Shown here in pieces: positions 32,810 to 40,929 of a stretch of 64,000 nucleotides of DNA; position 1 is the first letter of the stretch; each line of letters begins with the position of its first letter. The notes below the pieces were generated by a model. That model made no database searches. It was not told where the DNA came from and saw only the letters and a program-made list of their open reading frames with translations. Source of the DNA: Firmicutes bacterium ASF500 (GTDB taxonomy: Bacteria; Bacillota; Clostridia; Oscillospirales; Oscillospiraceae). Location: the NCBI GenBank assembly GCA_000492175.2, contig CP097573.1:1736001-1800000 (forward strand), read 5' to 3'. The translations under genes were made by a program, and so were the position numbers.

Positions 32810-32985
32810 AAGGCTCCTTTGGAAAGGAGCTGTCAGCGAAGCTGACTGAGGATTGCGTTCGCGAAGCGAACATACGAAGTAAACAAGATTTGTGCAGACC
32901 TCGTTTGCTTCGCACATTTCGCCTGCGGCGAAATCAATCCTCCGCCCCAGTTTGCGAACTGGGGCACCTCCTTTCAAAAGGAGGC
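32810..32985. repeat. Long multi-hairpin intergenic repeat, family D, copy 2 (inverted relative to copy 1)
   Basis: Nearly the same 176 bases as 874–1051, reverse-complemented: GGCTCCTTTGGAAAGGAGC, TCAGCGAAGCTGA, GTTCGCGAAGCGAAC, ATTTCGCCTGCGGCGAAAT, CCCCAGTTTGCGAACTGGGG and CCTCCTTTCAAAAGGAGG. T-runs flank the outer hairpins in both directions, so it may act as a terminator for either strand. Confidence 0.88.
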
Positions 32986-32992
32986 TTTTTTC

Positions 32993-33319
32993 CTAACCCT
33001 TCGCCCGCTTCTTGTCCTGGACCAGGACGATCTTATCCTTTTTGTCCTTCTTATGGCTTGGACGGTATAACACGAATTTTGTTCCGATCACCTGGACCAC
33101 CTCGCTCCGGGTGAGGGGGGCCAGCGCCTCCGCCGCCTCCCGGGGGGAGAGGAGGGAGTTTTCCAAAACTCTGCCCTTGATGAGCTCCCGGGCCTCCAGG
33201 GCGTCGTTGGCCTGCTTCACCAGGTTGTCCCCGATGCCGTCCTTGCCCACAATCAGGATGGTGTCGATATTATTTGCCAGGCTACGCAGCTGGGCCCGCT
33301 GTTTGCTTGTTAAATCCAT
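32993..33319 (-). CDS. yhbY: YhbY/CRM-domain RNA-binding protein
   Basis: A 108-residue protein of the CRM family that binds pre-50S ribosomal RNA. It shows LTSKQRAQLRSLANNIDTILIVGKDGIGDNLVKQANDALEARELIKGRV, with the GxxG-like loop at GKDGIGD, followed by the strand EVVQVIGTKFVLYRPS and a very basic tail (KKDKKDK). Length is standard. It lies between a family D repeat and a family A repeat, so it is probably transcribed alone or at low read-through from rdgB. Confidence 0.93.
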   Translation of the reverse strand: MDLTSKQRAQLRSLANNIDTILIVGKDGIGDNLVKQANDALEARELIKGRVLENSLLSPREAAEALAPLTRSEVVQVIGTKFVLYRPSHKKDKKDKIVLVQDKKRAKG

Positions 33320-33347
33320 GCGAAAATCCTCGTTTTTCGATATTTTC

Positions 33348-33418
33348 TGTAGGGGCGGATATCATCCGCCCGCACAATCATACGCTGAGTTCACGGGCGG
33401 ATAATATCCGCCCCTACA
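33348..33418. repeat. Palindromic intergenic repeat, family A, copy at yhbY/rdgB
   Basis: Starts TGTAGGGGCGGATATCATCC and ends GGATAATATCCGCCCCTACA; it touches the stop codon of rdgB, leaving 2 bases between them. Confidence 0.87.
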
Positions 33419-33420
33419 AA

Positions 33421-34008
33421 TCATCCGAGATACGCCTCTAATTTCTCTTTGAAGGCCTCCAGCGCCTTTCCCCGGTGGGAGACGGCGTTTTTCTCCTCAG
33501 CGGTGAGCTGGGCGAAGGTCTTTTTCAGCTCCGGGACGAAGAACACCGGGTCATAGCCAAAGCCGCCCTCCCCCATGGGGGCGTAGGCGATGGTTCCGGG
33601 GCACTCCCCCCGGGCGGACAGCACGTCGCCGTTGGGGAAGCAGCAGGTAATCACGCTGACAAATTTGGCCGTCCGGGTCATCTGGCCCCGCATGTTATCC
33701 AGCAGCATCCGATAGCGTTCGGGGTCGCTCAGGCCCTCGCCGCCGTACCGGGCGGAGTACACCCCCGGGGCCCCGTTGAGGCAGTCCACGCACAAGCCCG
33801 AGTCGTCGGCGATGGCGGGCAGACCGCTGGCCTCCATGACGGCCTTGGCCTTGAGCAGGGAATTCTCCTCAAAGGTGGTCCCGGTCTCCTCCACCTCAAT
33901 GTCCACCCCGGCCTCCGCCTCCGAGCAGACCGCTACCCCCAGATGGGACAGGATGTCGTTCATCTCAACCAGCTTTTTGGCGTTCTTACTGGCCAGCACC
34001 AGCTTCAT
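33421..34008 (-). CDS. rdgB: Non-canonical purine NTP pyrophosphatase (RdgB/HAM1)
   Basis: A 195-residue housecleaning enzyme hydrolysing XTP, ITP and dITP to the monophosphates so they stay out of nucleic acids. The N-terminal LVLASKNAKKLVEM, the EETGTTFEENSLLKAKAV block, ADDSGLCVDCLNGAPGVYSARYGG and the C-terminal GGFGYDPVFFVPELKKTFAQL…SHRGKAL are diagnostic. Length is normal. It is transcribed leftward; the preceding coiled-coil gene is 62 bases away. Confidence 0.96.
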   Translation of the reverse strand: MKLVLASKNAKKLVEMNDILSHLGVAVCSEAEAGVDIEVEETGTTFEENSLLKAKAVMEASGLPAIADDSGLCVDCLNGAPGVYSARYGGEGLSDPERYRMLLDNMRGQMTRTAKFVSVITCCFPNGDVLSARGECPGTIAYAPMGEGGFGYDPVFFVPELKKTFAQLTAEEKNAVSHRGKALEAFKEKLEAYLG

Positions 34009-34070
34009 ACATGGTTCCCCCTTATTCTACCATATTTTCTCTGTGTGTCTATGGATAAATGATTAAAATT

Positions 34071-34445
34071 TTACTGCGCCTTTTTCAGCTCGGCAATTTC
34101 CTGCGTCAGCATTTTAACGGCGTTTTTCAGGACAATAACATCGGACTCAAGCTCATCCACCCGGTCCTTCGGCGCGAGCTTGTCCAAGTATTCCATAATC
34201 GTCTCATGGCCCTCATAGAGGAGGTTCAGCTTCCGGTCAACCTCGGTCTCCAGGAGAACGGCGGTCCGCTGGGAGCGCTCGTCCAGGCGGTCCATGCGCT
34301 CCTCCATCGTGTCAAGCCGTGTGTCGATTGCTTCAAACCGTTTGTCCATAGATTCAAAGCGTTTGTCGATCGCATCAAACTGCCTGTCTGTCGATTCCTT
34401 CAGTTCAACCAGCATTGCTAAAATCTTTTCTTCATTGCTCATCAT
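34071..34445 (-). CDS. Small coiled-coil protein of unknown function
   Basis: A 124-residue, highly charged protein that is one long coiled coil. It contains a heptad-like repeat (QFDAIDKRFESMDKRFEAIDTRLDTMEERMDRLDER) in residues 20–57, a short middle region, and a C-terminal helix ELESDVIVLKNAVKMLTQEIAELKKAQ. No membrane segment or catalytic motif. GAAAGGAGATCATA gives a good start. It resembles small phage- or plasmid-type coiled-coil proteins found widely in Clostridia, but I cannot name a family. It sits between ftsY and rdgB without obvious link to either. Confidence 0.75.
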   Translation of the reverse strand: MMSNEEKILAMLVELKESTDRQFDAIDKRFESMDKRFEAIDTRLDTMEERMDRLDERSQRTAVLLETEVDRKLNLLYEGHETIMEYLDKLAPKDRVDELESDVIVLKNAVKMLTQEIAELKKAQ

Positions 34446-34501
34446 TATGATCTCCTTTCGATTTGCGTTCTCTATCCATCTGTTGCTTAAAATTGAAAAC
34501 G

Positions 34502-35371
34502 TTAGATCAGCGCCTGGGCGAACTCCTGGGCGTCGAAGGGCTTCAAGTCGTCGATGCCCTCGCCCACGCCGGCGTACTTCACGGGGACGCCCAGCTCCTT
34601 GGCGATGGCGATGGCAATGCCGCCCTTGGCGGTGCCGTCCAGCTTGGTGAGGACGATGCCGGTGATACCCGCCGCCTCCTTGAACTGCTTGGCCTGGATG
34701 AGGCCGTTCTGGCCGGTGGTGGCGTCCAGGACGAGGAGGGTTTCCCGGGCGCAGCCGGGCAGCTCCCGGTCGATGACCCGGGAGATCTTGTTCAGCTCAT
34801 TCATCAGGTTCTGCTTGTTGTGCAGCCGGCCGGCGGTGTCCACCAGCACCACGTCGGAGTTCCGGGCTTTGGCGGCGGACATGGCGTCAAAGACCACGGC
34901 GGCGGGGTCGGCCCCCTCCTGCTGCTTGATGATGTCCACCCCCGCCCGGTCGGCCCAGATGGTGAGCTGGTCGGCGGCGGCGGCCCGGAAGGTGTCGGCG
35001 GCACAGAAGAGGACCTTTTTCCGCTCCGCTTTCAGCTGATGGCCGATCTTGCCGATGGTGGTGGTCTTGCCCACCCCGTTGACCCCGATGAACAGCACCA
35101 CCGAGGGGCGTGTGGACAGGTCCAGGGCGGTGTCCCCGGCGCTGAGGGCGTCGGCGATGACCCGGACCATCACCTCCCGGGCCCCCTCGATGGTCTTGAC
35201 CCCCTCCGACTTCACCCGGCGGCGCAGCTCCTCCACCAGCTCCAGGGTCACGTCCATGCCGGTGTCGGCCAGAATCAGCGACTCCTCCAGCTCGTCGTAG
35301 AAATCGTCGGTGAGCTCGGAGCCAAATCCGGCAAAAATGTTGATCTTTTTCAGCTTATCAAAAAAACCCAT
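34502..35371 (-). CDS. ftsY: Signal recognition particle receptor FtsY
   Basis: A 289-residue SRP receptor GTPase that targets ribosome–nascent chain complexes to the membrane. It has a short N terminus ([13 protein letters not shown], amphipathic) without the long acidic A domain of E. coli, then the N domain and the G domain: [41 protein letters not shown] and [15 protein letters not shown]. Length fits short Gram-positive FtsY. It is downstream of smc on the same strand, as in the common smc–ftsY order, but the two are separated by an Xre pair and repeats. Confidence 0.96.
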   Translation of the reverse strand: MGFFDKLKKINIFAGFGSELTDDFYDELEESLILADTGMDVTLELVEELRRRVKSEGVKTIEGAREVMVRVIADALSAGDTALDLSTRPSVVLFIGVNGVGKTTTIGKIGHQLKAERKKVLFCAADTFRAAAADQLTIWADRAGVDIIKQQEGADPAAVVFDAMSAAKARNSDVVLVDTAGRLHNKQNLMNELNKISRVIDRELPGCARETLLVLDATTGQNGLIQAKQFKEAAGITGIVLTKLDGTAKGGIAIAIAKELGVPVKYAGVGEGIDDLKPFDAQEFAQALI

Positions 35372-35383
35372 GGTTGTTCCTCC

Positions 35384-35656
35384 TTACTGTTCGTTTTTCT
35401 CCCCACAGTAGGGACAGAACTGCCCCCACTGGAAGCTGTCGGGCAGCGCCTTGCCGCAGTGGACGCAGAAGCTGGGGGCCTCCTCGCCGCCCGTGGAGGT
35501 ATCGGGGACGCTCTGTGACACGTCCGCCGGAGGCTTGGGGATTGCCTGATCCAAGCCCCAGAATATAAATTTGATCCCGATGAACAGCACGACAATCAGG
35601 GCGATCCCCCCGACGATCAGCTTCCAGTCACCGGACTTCTTTTCGTTGTCGTTCAC
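35384..35656 (-). CDS. Small membrane protein with C-terminal zinc ribbon
   Basis: A 90-residue protein: a charged N terminus, one membrane helix (about residues 12–34), a Pro/Ser linker, and a C-terminal zinc ribbon with CVHCGKALP and CPYCGEKN, two Cys-x-x-Cys pairs. It lies 12 bases before ftsY and is probably cotranscribed with it. The architecture is common in Clostridia, but no function is known; the zinc ribbon would be cytosolic if the N terminus faces out. Confidence 0.8.
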   Translation of the reverse strand: MNDNEKKSGDWKLIVGGIALIVVLFIGIKFIFWGLDQAIPKPPADVSQSVPDTSTGGEEAPSFCVHCGKALPDSFQWGQFCPYCGEKNEQ

Positions 35657-35709
35657 GGTGTCTCCTCCCTATTCTCTCGTCCCGCCTACGGACCTGCGGG
35701 GTGCGTCCT

Positions 35710-35780
35710 TGTAGGGGCGGATATTATCCGCCCGCCGGACATCGCCTGGACCTGACGGGCGGATGATATCCGCCCCTACA
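35710..35780. repeat. Palindromic intergenic repeat, family A
   Basis: Starts TGTAGGGGCGGATATTATCC and ends GGATGATATCCGCCCCTACA, upstream of the zinc-ribbon gene. Confidence 0.87.
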
Positions 35781-35787
35781 CAAGGCT

Positions 35788-35826
35788 ATAAAACCTCGTT
35801 TGCTCCGCACATTTCGCCTGCGGCGG
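35788..35826. repeat. Fragment of a family D repeat
   Basis: AAACCTCGTTTGCTCCGCAC and ATTTCGCCTGCGGCG match the middle of the full copies at 874–1051 and 32810–32985; both outer arms are missing. Confidence 0.7.
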
Positions 35827-35836
35827 GGACATAGGC

Positions 35837-35906
35837 TGTAGGGCGCGACGACCCCGGCGCGCCGTTCTCCCGAGGGCGCCCTGCTCTCCGTGGGCGGCGG
35901 GACGGG
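35837..35906. repeat. Family B repeat, right end missing
   Basis: Starts TGTAGGGCGCGACGACCCCG and has the usual centre (CCCGAGGGCGCCCTGCTCTCC), but the mirror-image right end is replaced by GGGCGGCGGGACGGGGG. It stops 2 bases before the stop codon of the adjacent Xre gene. Confidence 0.75.
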
Positions 35907-35908
35907 GG

Positions 35909-36121
35909 TTAGAGGCCGATCCAGTCCCGGCCTACCAGCTCGTCGAGGCTGACCATGAAGAGATCGGCCAGCTTAATGAGCTGAGGGATGGACGGCTCAC
36001 TTTGCCCACCTTCATAATTTTGGTAGGTCCGAATATTGATTCCCAAATATGCCGCAACTTCTCTCTGTTTTTTATCCGATTGTTTCCGAATGGATTTCAG
36101 CGAATCAGAAAATTGGCTCAT
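35909..36121 (-). CDS. Xre-family HTH protein (70 residues)
   Basis: A stand-alone Cro/C1-type helix-turn-helix protein: SLKSIRKQSDKKQREVAAYLGINIRTYQNYEGGQSEPSIPQLIKLADLFMVSLDELVGRDW. It has the same length as the three tandem Xre proteins at 14760–15514 but a different C terminus. It diverges from a consensus promoter that drives a small 89-residue protein gene; an inverted repeat around the −10 box is a likely operator. Coding base composition is AT-richer than the flanking genes, which hints at separate origin. Confidence 0.85.
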   Translation of the reverse strand: MSQFSDSLKSIRKQSDKKQREVAAYLGINIRTYQNYEGGQSEPSIPQLIKLADLFMVSLDELVGRDWIGL

Positions 36122-36135
36122 TTATATCTCCTTAC

Positions 36136-36167
36136 TTGACATACCAAAAATTTTCGTATATAATACG
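36136..36167 (+). promoter_or_regulatory. Consensus promoter with overlapping inverted repeat
   Basis: TTGACA at 36136–36141, 17-base spacer, TATAAT at 36159–36164. The −10 box lies inside CGTATATAATACG (36155–36167), an inverted repeat CGTAT/ATACG that would let the divergent Xre protein block it. Confidence 0.75.
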
Positions 36168-36196
36168 TATATATTAAATCAAAGGAGCAACCTGTT

Positions 36197-36466
36197 ATGG
36201 ACTATCAAATTTTAGAAATGCTCTACAACATCCCGGAGCTGCAAGACCTATCATACCAGATTTACCTGCAAATGCCAGAGCGAATTGAGCGGGAAAAATA
36301 TATGCAAAAGCTCTGGCAGGAATGTACATCCATCTCCGACCCGCACACCCGAGACCTCTTTTTCTGTCTGGAGGACGCCATACACTCTGACGGCAACCTT
36401 CAGGAACGGGCGTCCTTTTTCGCCGGGCTCTATTTTGGCTGGGAGCTGTCCCGCGGCGGTCTGTAG
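36197..36466 (+). CDS. Small helical protein paired with an Xre regulator (DUF6809-like pattern)
   Basis: An 89-residue, mostly helical protein with no signal or catalytic motif. Like the 87-residue protein at 14454–14717 it starts with MD…LY, has a Tyr-rich middle and ends in an F-x-A-x-L…E-L helix (FFAGLYFGWELS), and it is likewise divergent from a 70-residue Xre gene. AAAGGAGC lies ahead of the ATG. The stop codon TAG is provided by the start of a family A repeat. Homology between the two small proteins is by eye and needs alignment. Confidence 0.7.
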   Translation: MDYQILEMLYNIPELQDLSYQIYLQMPERIEREKYMQKLWQECTSISDPHTRDLFFCLEDAIHSDGNLQERASFFAGLYFGWELSRGGL

Positions 36467-36540
36467 GGGCGGGTATTACCCGCCCGCCTCTATCGTAGCA
36501 TAGACGGGTATTTTGCGGGCGGATGATATCCGCCCCTACA
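36462..36540. repeat. Palindromic intergenic repeat, family A
   Basis: Starts TGTAGGGGCGGGTATTACCC and ends GGATGATATCCGCCCCTACA, between the small-protein gene (whose stop it contains) and the smc stop codon. Confidence 0.87.
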
Positions 36541-36558
36541 AAAGGACTCCGGAGCTCC

Positions 36559-39500
36559 TTATCGGATGTTCAGCTCCTTTTCCACATCGTTGAGGTTGAT
36601 GGTCAGCATCCGGCTGATGCCCTGCTCCTGCATGGTGACGCCGTAGAGGACATCCGCCTCCTCCATGGTGCCCCGGCGGTGGGTGATGACGATAAACTGG
36701 GTCTTGGCTGACATATTGCGCATATAGTGGGCGAAGCGGGCCACGTTGTTGTCGTCCAGAGCGGCCTCAATCTCGTCCATTACCACGAAGGGGGTGGGCC
36801 GGACCTTCAAAATGGCGAAGTACAGGGCGATGGCCACAAAGGCCTTCTCGCCGCCGGACAGAAGGGTGATGATTTTCAGCGCCTTGCCCGGGGGCTGAAC
36901 CTTGATCTCGATGCCGCAGTTAAGGATATCGTCCGGGTCCTCCAGCTCCAGGGTGGCCTTGCCGCCGCCGAAGAGCTCCAGGAAGGTCTGGCCGAAGGCC
37001 TCGTTGATGGTGTCGAACTCCCGCTGGAAGATGGTTTTCATCTCATTGGTGATGCCGGCGATGATGTCCTCCAGCTCCCTTTTGGCCTTGTCCACGTCGT
37101 CCCGCTGGTCGGTGAGGTAGGTGTACCGCTCGTTGACCCGCTGGAACTCCTCAATGGCCCCCACGTTCACACTGCCCAGCCCGGAGATGGACCGTTTCAG
37201 CTCGGCGATGCGGCGGCTGGCCTTGGGGACGGACTCGATCTCCACCCGCTGCTGGCGGGCGGCCTCGTGGCTGAGCTCGTAGTTCTCCCACAGCTTGTCC
37301 AGGAGGGCCTTTTCCTCCATGGAGGCGGACACCTTCCGCTGCTCCAGCCGGGAGACCTCCCCCTCGGTGCGCAGAAGCTCCTCGTTGAGGGACTGGCTCT
37401 CCCGGGTGGACTTGACCCGCTGGCCCTCCAGGTCGATTTTTTCCTGGTTCAGCCGGGAGATGGTCTCGTTCTGCCTCTGATTTTCCGCCTGGAGGGCGGA
37501 GAGCGCCCCCTGCTTCTCCTCGATCTCCCGGGTGAAGCCCTGGTTTTTCTCCTCATACTCGGCCATCAGGGCCCGGCTCTGGTCCCGGTCACCGGCCATG
37601 CTGGCTTTGAGGTCTTCCAGCTCGGACAGGCCGGAGCGGGTGGCCTCCCGCTCGGCCTCCAGGGCGGCCTGGGCGGCGGTGAGGGCGGCCACCTCCTGGG
37701 CGATGCGGGCGGACCGCTCCTGGACCTCGGTCTGGCCCCGGGCCTTGCCCTCGGCCTCGCTTTTCAGGGCGGCGGTCTCCCCCTCCAGCGCCTGGATGCG
37801 GGCCCTCGCGGCCCGGGTGTCGGTCTCGATCTGCTCCGCACGGCCCTTGAGCTGCTCCAGCTCCTCCCGCTGGCTCTCCCGCTGGCGCTCCAGCTCAGCG
37901 GTGACGGTACGCCGCTGGGACAGCTCGCCCTCCGCCTTGAGGATGGCGTCTTCCCATTGGCGCAGCTGGGCCTGGGCGGTCTCCAGCTCGTAGGCGGCGG
38001 CGGTGGACTCCCGCTCCGCCTCGGCCACCGTCCTCGCGGCCTCGGTCACCCGGGCGCGGATATCCCTCAGCTGGCTGTTCAGCCGCTCCAGCTCGTTGGC
38101 CCGGCTCAAAATTCCGGCGCTGCGGCTGGCGGAGCCGCCCGTCATAGACCCGCCGGGGTTGAGCACCTGGCCGTCCAGGGTGACAATGCGGAACTTATAG
38201 CCGTACTTCCGGGCGGCGGCAATGGCGGCGTCCAGGTTTTCCATGACGGCCACCCGACCCAGAAGATTGGAAAAGACATTCTGATACCGGGGGTCGAAGG
38301 AGATGAGCTGGTCGCCGACGCCCACGAAGCCAGGCTCCCGGCTCAGGGCCTCCCCCTCCCGGAGGAAGCCCGGACGGATAGAGCTGATGGGCAGGATGGT
38401 GGCCCGTCCCCCGTCCCGGCGCTTCAAGTACTGGATGACAGCCTTGCCGTCCTCCTCCCGGTCCACCACAATATTCTGCATGGCCCCGCCCAGGGCGGTC
38501 TCGATGGCCACGGTGTACCGGTCGGGCACCTTCAACAGGTCGGCCACCGGGCCGTGGATGTTCTGGAGGGCGCCCCGCTGGGCCTCGTTCATCACCAGCT
38601 TGACCGCCTTGGTGTAGCCCTCGTGCTCCCGCTCCATCTCGGTGAGCAGTCTGATCCGGGAGGTGAGGGCGTTTTCCTCCATCTGGAGCTTGACCTGCCC
38701 GTCCTTAGCCTGGTCCCACTTCTTTTTCCGGGAATCCATCCGCAGCTGATAGCCCTGGATTACGTTTTTCACGGCGTCCCGCTCCTCCACCGCGTCGTCA
38801 TACCGGCGCTTGGCGGCGCGGGCCTCCTTCTGGGCCTCCTCCAGCCGGTCCTCCAGCTCATGGGCCTCCCGGCGGACGGAGCCGTCCCGGTCCATGACCT
38901 CCTGGGCGGCGGCGGCCAGGGCGGACAGCAGGGCCTTGGCCTCGGCGGCCCCGGCGGTGCCCAGATCGGCCTGGGCGCGCAGCTCCTCCAGCTCCTGGGC
39001 CAGGGTGCCGGCGGACCGGGCGGCCTCCTCCGCCTCCCGGCTCTTGGCCTCCAGGGAGGTCCGGTCCTCTGTCAGCTGGGCCTCAATCTCCTCCAGACGC
39101 CCCCGGCGCTGGGCGATCTGCTCCGACAGGGAGCCCTCCCGGCCCTCCTGCTGCTCCAGGTCGGACTTGATGCGCTGGGCCGACTCCAGATTGTGCTGGA
39201 TGTCGTTTTTCAGCACGGCGATGGCCGACTCCAGCTCGTTGGCCCTGGCCTGACGGCCCTGCATCTCAAAGCGGAGCCGGTCGGCCTCCATATCCTTCTC
39301 CCGCATGGCCTCGGAGTACCGCTCGGCGGCGGCGTAGGCCTTCTCCTGAGAGACCTTGACCTCCTCCTTCCGGCGGGCGGCCTCCTGGTAGTCGGCCTCC
39401 AGCTTGATGCTGCTGGCCCGGATGCGCTCCAGGGTGTCCAGCCAGACGGAGATCTCCAGCCCCCGCAACTCGTCCCGGAGGACGAGGAATTTTTTTGCCT

Positions 39501-40131
39501 TCTCGCTCTGCTCCCGGAGGGGCTCTACCTGCAATTCAAGCTCAGATATTTTATCGTTGATTCGGACCAGGTTCTCGGCGGTGCGCTCCAGCTTGCGCTC
39601 GGCCTCCTCCTTCCGGTGGCGGAAGCGGGAGATGCCGGCGGCCTCCTCAAAGACCTCCCGGCGGTCGGCGGACTTCACGGACAAAATCTCGTCGATGCGG
39701 CCCTGACCGATGATGGAGTAGCCCTCCCGGCCCAGGCCGGTGTCCATGAACAGCTCATTCACGTCCTTGAGACGGACGGAGCGGCGGTTGATGTAGTACT
39801 CGCTCTCGCCGGAGCGGTAGTACCGCCGGGTGACCATCACCTCGGACTCCTCCATGTTGAAGAGGCGGGTGGTGTTGTCCAGCACCAGGGAGACCTCGGC
39901 GTAGCCCGTCTGCTTCCGCTTGGCGGTGCCGCCGAAGATCACATCCTCCATCTTGCCCCCCCGGAGAGCCCGGGTGGACTGCTCCCCCATCACCCAGCGG
40001 ATGGCGTCGGAGATATTGGACTTGCCCGACCCGTTAGGCCCCACGATAGCGGTGATGTCCTCGCCGAAGGTGAGCACCGTCTTGTCCGGGAAGGACTTGA
40101 AGCCCTGAATTTCCAGCGCTCTCAGGTACAC
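36559..40131 (-). CDS. smc: Chromosome segregation protein SMC
   Basis: A 1190-residue SMC ATPase that, with ScpA and ScpB, extrudes DNA loops and compacts the chromosome. Head parts: Walker A GPNGSGKSNISDAIRWVMGEQS at the N terminus, the C-terminal signature TLLSGGEKAFVAIALYFAI and Walker B FVVMDEIEAALDDNN. Between lie two long coiled coils around the hinge (about residues 500–680, with AIETALGGAMQNIVVDRE and NPGGSMTGGS). Full family length. No rnc or scpAB nearby. Its promoter lies in the terminator hairpin of the upstream ABC operon. Confidence 0.98.
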   Translation of the reverse strand: MYLRALEIQGFKSFPDKTVLTFGEDITAIVGPNGSGKSNISDAIRWVMGEQSTRALRGGKMEDVIFGGTAKRKQTGYAEVSLVLDNTTRLFNMEESEVMVTRRYYRSGESEYYINRRSVRLKDVNELFMDTGLGREGYSIIGQGRIDEILSVKSADRREVFEEAAGISRFRHRKEEAERKLERTAENLVRINDKISELELQVEPLREQSEKAKKFLVLRDELRGLEISVWLDTLERIRASSIKLEADYQEAARRKEEVKVSQEKAYAAAERYSEAMREKDMEADRLRFEMQGRQARANELESAIAVLKNDIQHNLESAQRIKSDLEQQEGREGSLSEQIAQRRGRLEEIEAQLTEDRTSLEAKSREAEEAARSAGTLAQELEELRAQADLGTAGAAEAKALLSALAAAAQEVMDRDGSVRREAHELEDRLEEAQKEARAAKRRYDDAVEERDAVKNVIQGYQLRMDSRKKKWDQAKDGQVKLQMEENALTSRIRLLTEMEREHEGYTKAVKLVMNEAQRGALQNIHGPVADLLKVPDRYTVAIETALGGAMQNIVVDREEDGKAVIQYLKRRDGGRATILPISSIRPGFLREGEALSREPGFVGVGDQLISFDPRYQNVFSNLLGRVAVMENLDAAIAAARKYGYKFRIVTLDGQVLNPGGSMTGGSASRSAGILSRANELERLNSQLRDIRARVTEAARTVAEAERESTAAAYELETAQAQLRQWEDAILKAEGELSQRRTVTAELERQRESQREELEQLKGRAEQIETDTRAARARIQALEGETAALKSEAEGKARGQTEVQERSARIAQEVAALTAAQAALEAEREATRSGLSELEDLKASMAGDRDQSRALMAEYEEKNQGFTREIEEKQGALSALQAENQRQNETISRLNQEKIDLEGQRVKSTRESQSLNEELLRTEGEVSRLEQRKVSASMEEKALLDKLWENYELSHEAARQQRVEIESVPKASRRIAELKRSISGLGSVNVGAIEEFQRVNERYTYLTDQRDDVDKAKRELEDIIAGITNEMKTIFQREFDTINEAFGQTFLELFGGGKATLELEDPDDILNCGIEIKVQPPGKALKIITLLSGGEKAFVAIALYFAILKVRPTPFVVMDEIEAALDDNNVARFAHYMRNMSAKTQFIVITHRRGTMEEADVLYGVTMQEQGISRMLTINLNDVEKELNIR

Positions 40132-40187
40132 GCGACCGCCCCTTTCCTCTTAAAACCCCTAAAATTCCCGCGCCGTTTGGACGCAAA

Positions 40188-40239
40188 AAAGAAATCTGAT
40201 ATAGCCTAATATTATACCATATCAGATTTCTTTTTGCAA
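40188..40239 (-). promoter_or_regulatory. smc promoter embedded in the terminator hairpin of the lar–nik unit
   Basis: The arms AAAGAAATCTGATAT and ATATCAGATTTCTTT (40188–40235) form a hairpin followed on the minus strand by T residues, and the stop codon of the ABC ATPase lies inside its loop. The same bases give, on the minus strand, TTGCAA (40234–40239), a 17-base spacer and TATAAT (40211–40216), reading toward smc. Confidence 0.7.
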
Positions 40240-40853
40240 GTTTTATACAGGTCCTTCCAGGTGAGCACCCGGGTACACAGCTGGGACAGGAGGGCGGCGT
40301 CGTGGCTGACGATGAGCATGCCCAGCCCCCGCCGCTCCCCCTGGTCCAGTAGGAAGCGCCACAGCTGGGCCTGGGTAACCAGGTCCAGCATGGCGGAGAC
40401 CTCGTCGCACAGGAGAAATTTCAGCTCCGGCCTAAGAGCCCGGGCCACGCAGACGCGCTGGAGCTCCCCGCCGGACAGCTCTGAGGGGTACCGCTCCAGC
40501 CAGCTGTCCCGGACCCCCAGGCCGTCCAGAAGCGTCCGGTCCACGGGCCCCGCCTCGTAGAGGGCCCGCCCCAGGGGCAGGAGGGGGTCCACCGCCTCCT
40601 CCGGGTGCTGCCACAGCAGCTGTACCGGGCAGAAGCCCCGGTATTGGGACAGCGGGCGGCCATCCAGCAGTACCCGCCCTCCCTGGGGCTCCTCCCATCC
40701 GGCCAGCAGGCGGCACAGGGTAGTCTTCCCCCGCCCGCTGGGGGCGGACAGGCCCACCCGCTCCCCGGCCTCCAGCGCGAGGCTCACCCCCTCCAGGGGC
40801 GCGCCCCTCTGCCGGGGGTAGCGGAAGGTGAGATTTTGGGCTTCCAGGGTCAT
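40212..40853 (-). CDS. Nik/Opp-type ABC transporter ATP-binding protein (second ATPase)
   Basis: A 213-residue ATPase, shorter than usual for this class. It has Walker A APSGRGKTT, the signature ELSGGELQRVCVARAL and Walker B KFLLCDEVSAMLDLVT, and the switch His in IVSHD. The C-terminal oligopeptide-transporter extension found in DppF/OppF is absent, as in NikE-like subunits. The ATG after GGAGG is used; the longer reading would start in the upstream repeat. It is the last gene of the leftward unit that begins with larE, so it probably powers nickel uptake together with the first ATPase. Confidence 0.88.
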   Translation of the reverse strand: MTLEAQNLTFRYPRQRGAPLEGVSLALEAGERVGLSAPSGRGKTTLCRLLAGWEEPQGGRVLLDGRPLSQYRGFCPVQLLWQHPEEAVDPLLPLGRALYEAGPVDRTLLDGLGVRDSWLERYPSELSGGELQRVCVARALRPELKFLLCDEVSAMLDLVTQAQLWRFLLDQGERRGLGMLIVSHDAALLSQLCTRVLTWKDLYKTCKKKSDMV

Positions 40854-40873
40854 ACAACGCCTCCATTTTTCTT

Positions 40874-40900
40874 TGTAGGGGCGGATATCATCCGCCCGCT
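40874..40900. repeat. Half copy of a family A repeat
   Basis: Only the left arm TGTAGGGGCGGATATCATCC plus GCCCG is present, between the two ABC ATPase genes. Confidence 0.75.
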
Positions 40901-40929
40901 TTGATCGAAGCATAGCGGGGAAAACGCCC

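Noticed and set aside
36727..40209. A very long open frame (over 1100 codons) on the plus strand, antisense to smc
   Set aside because: It is the mirror of a GC-rich coding strand, low-complexity Leu/Gly/Val-rich, with no RBS or motif. The same holds for the plus-strand frame 47832–51368 and other antisense frames.
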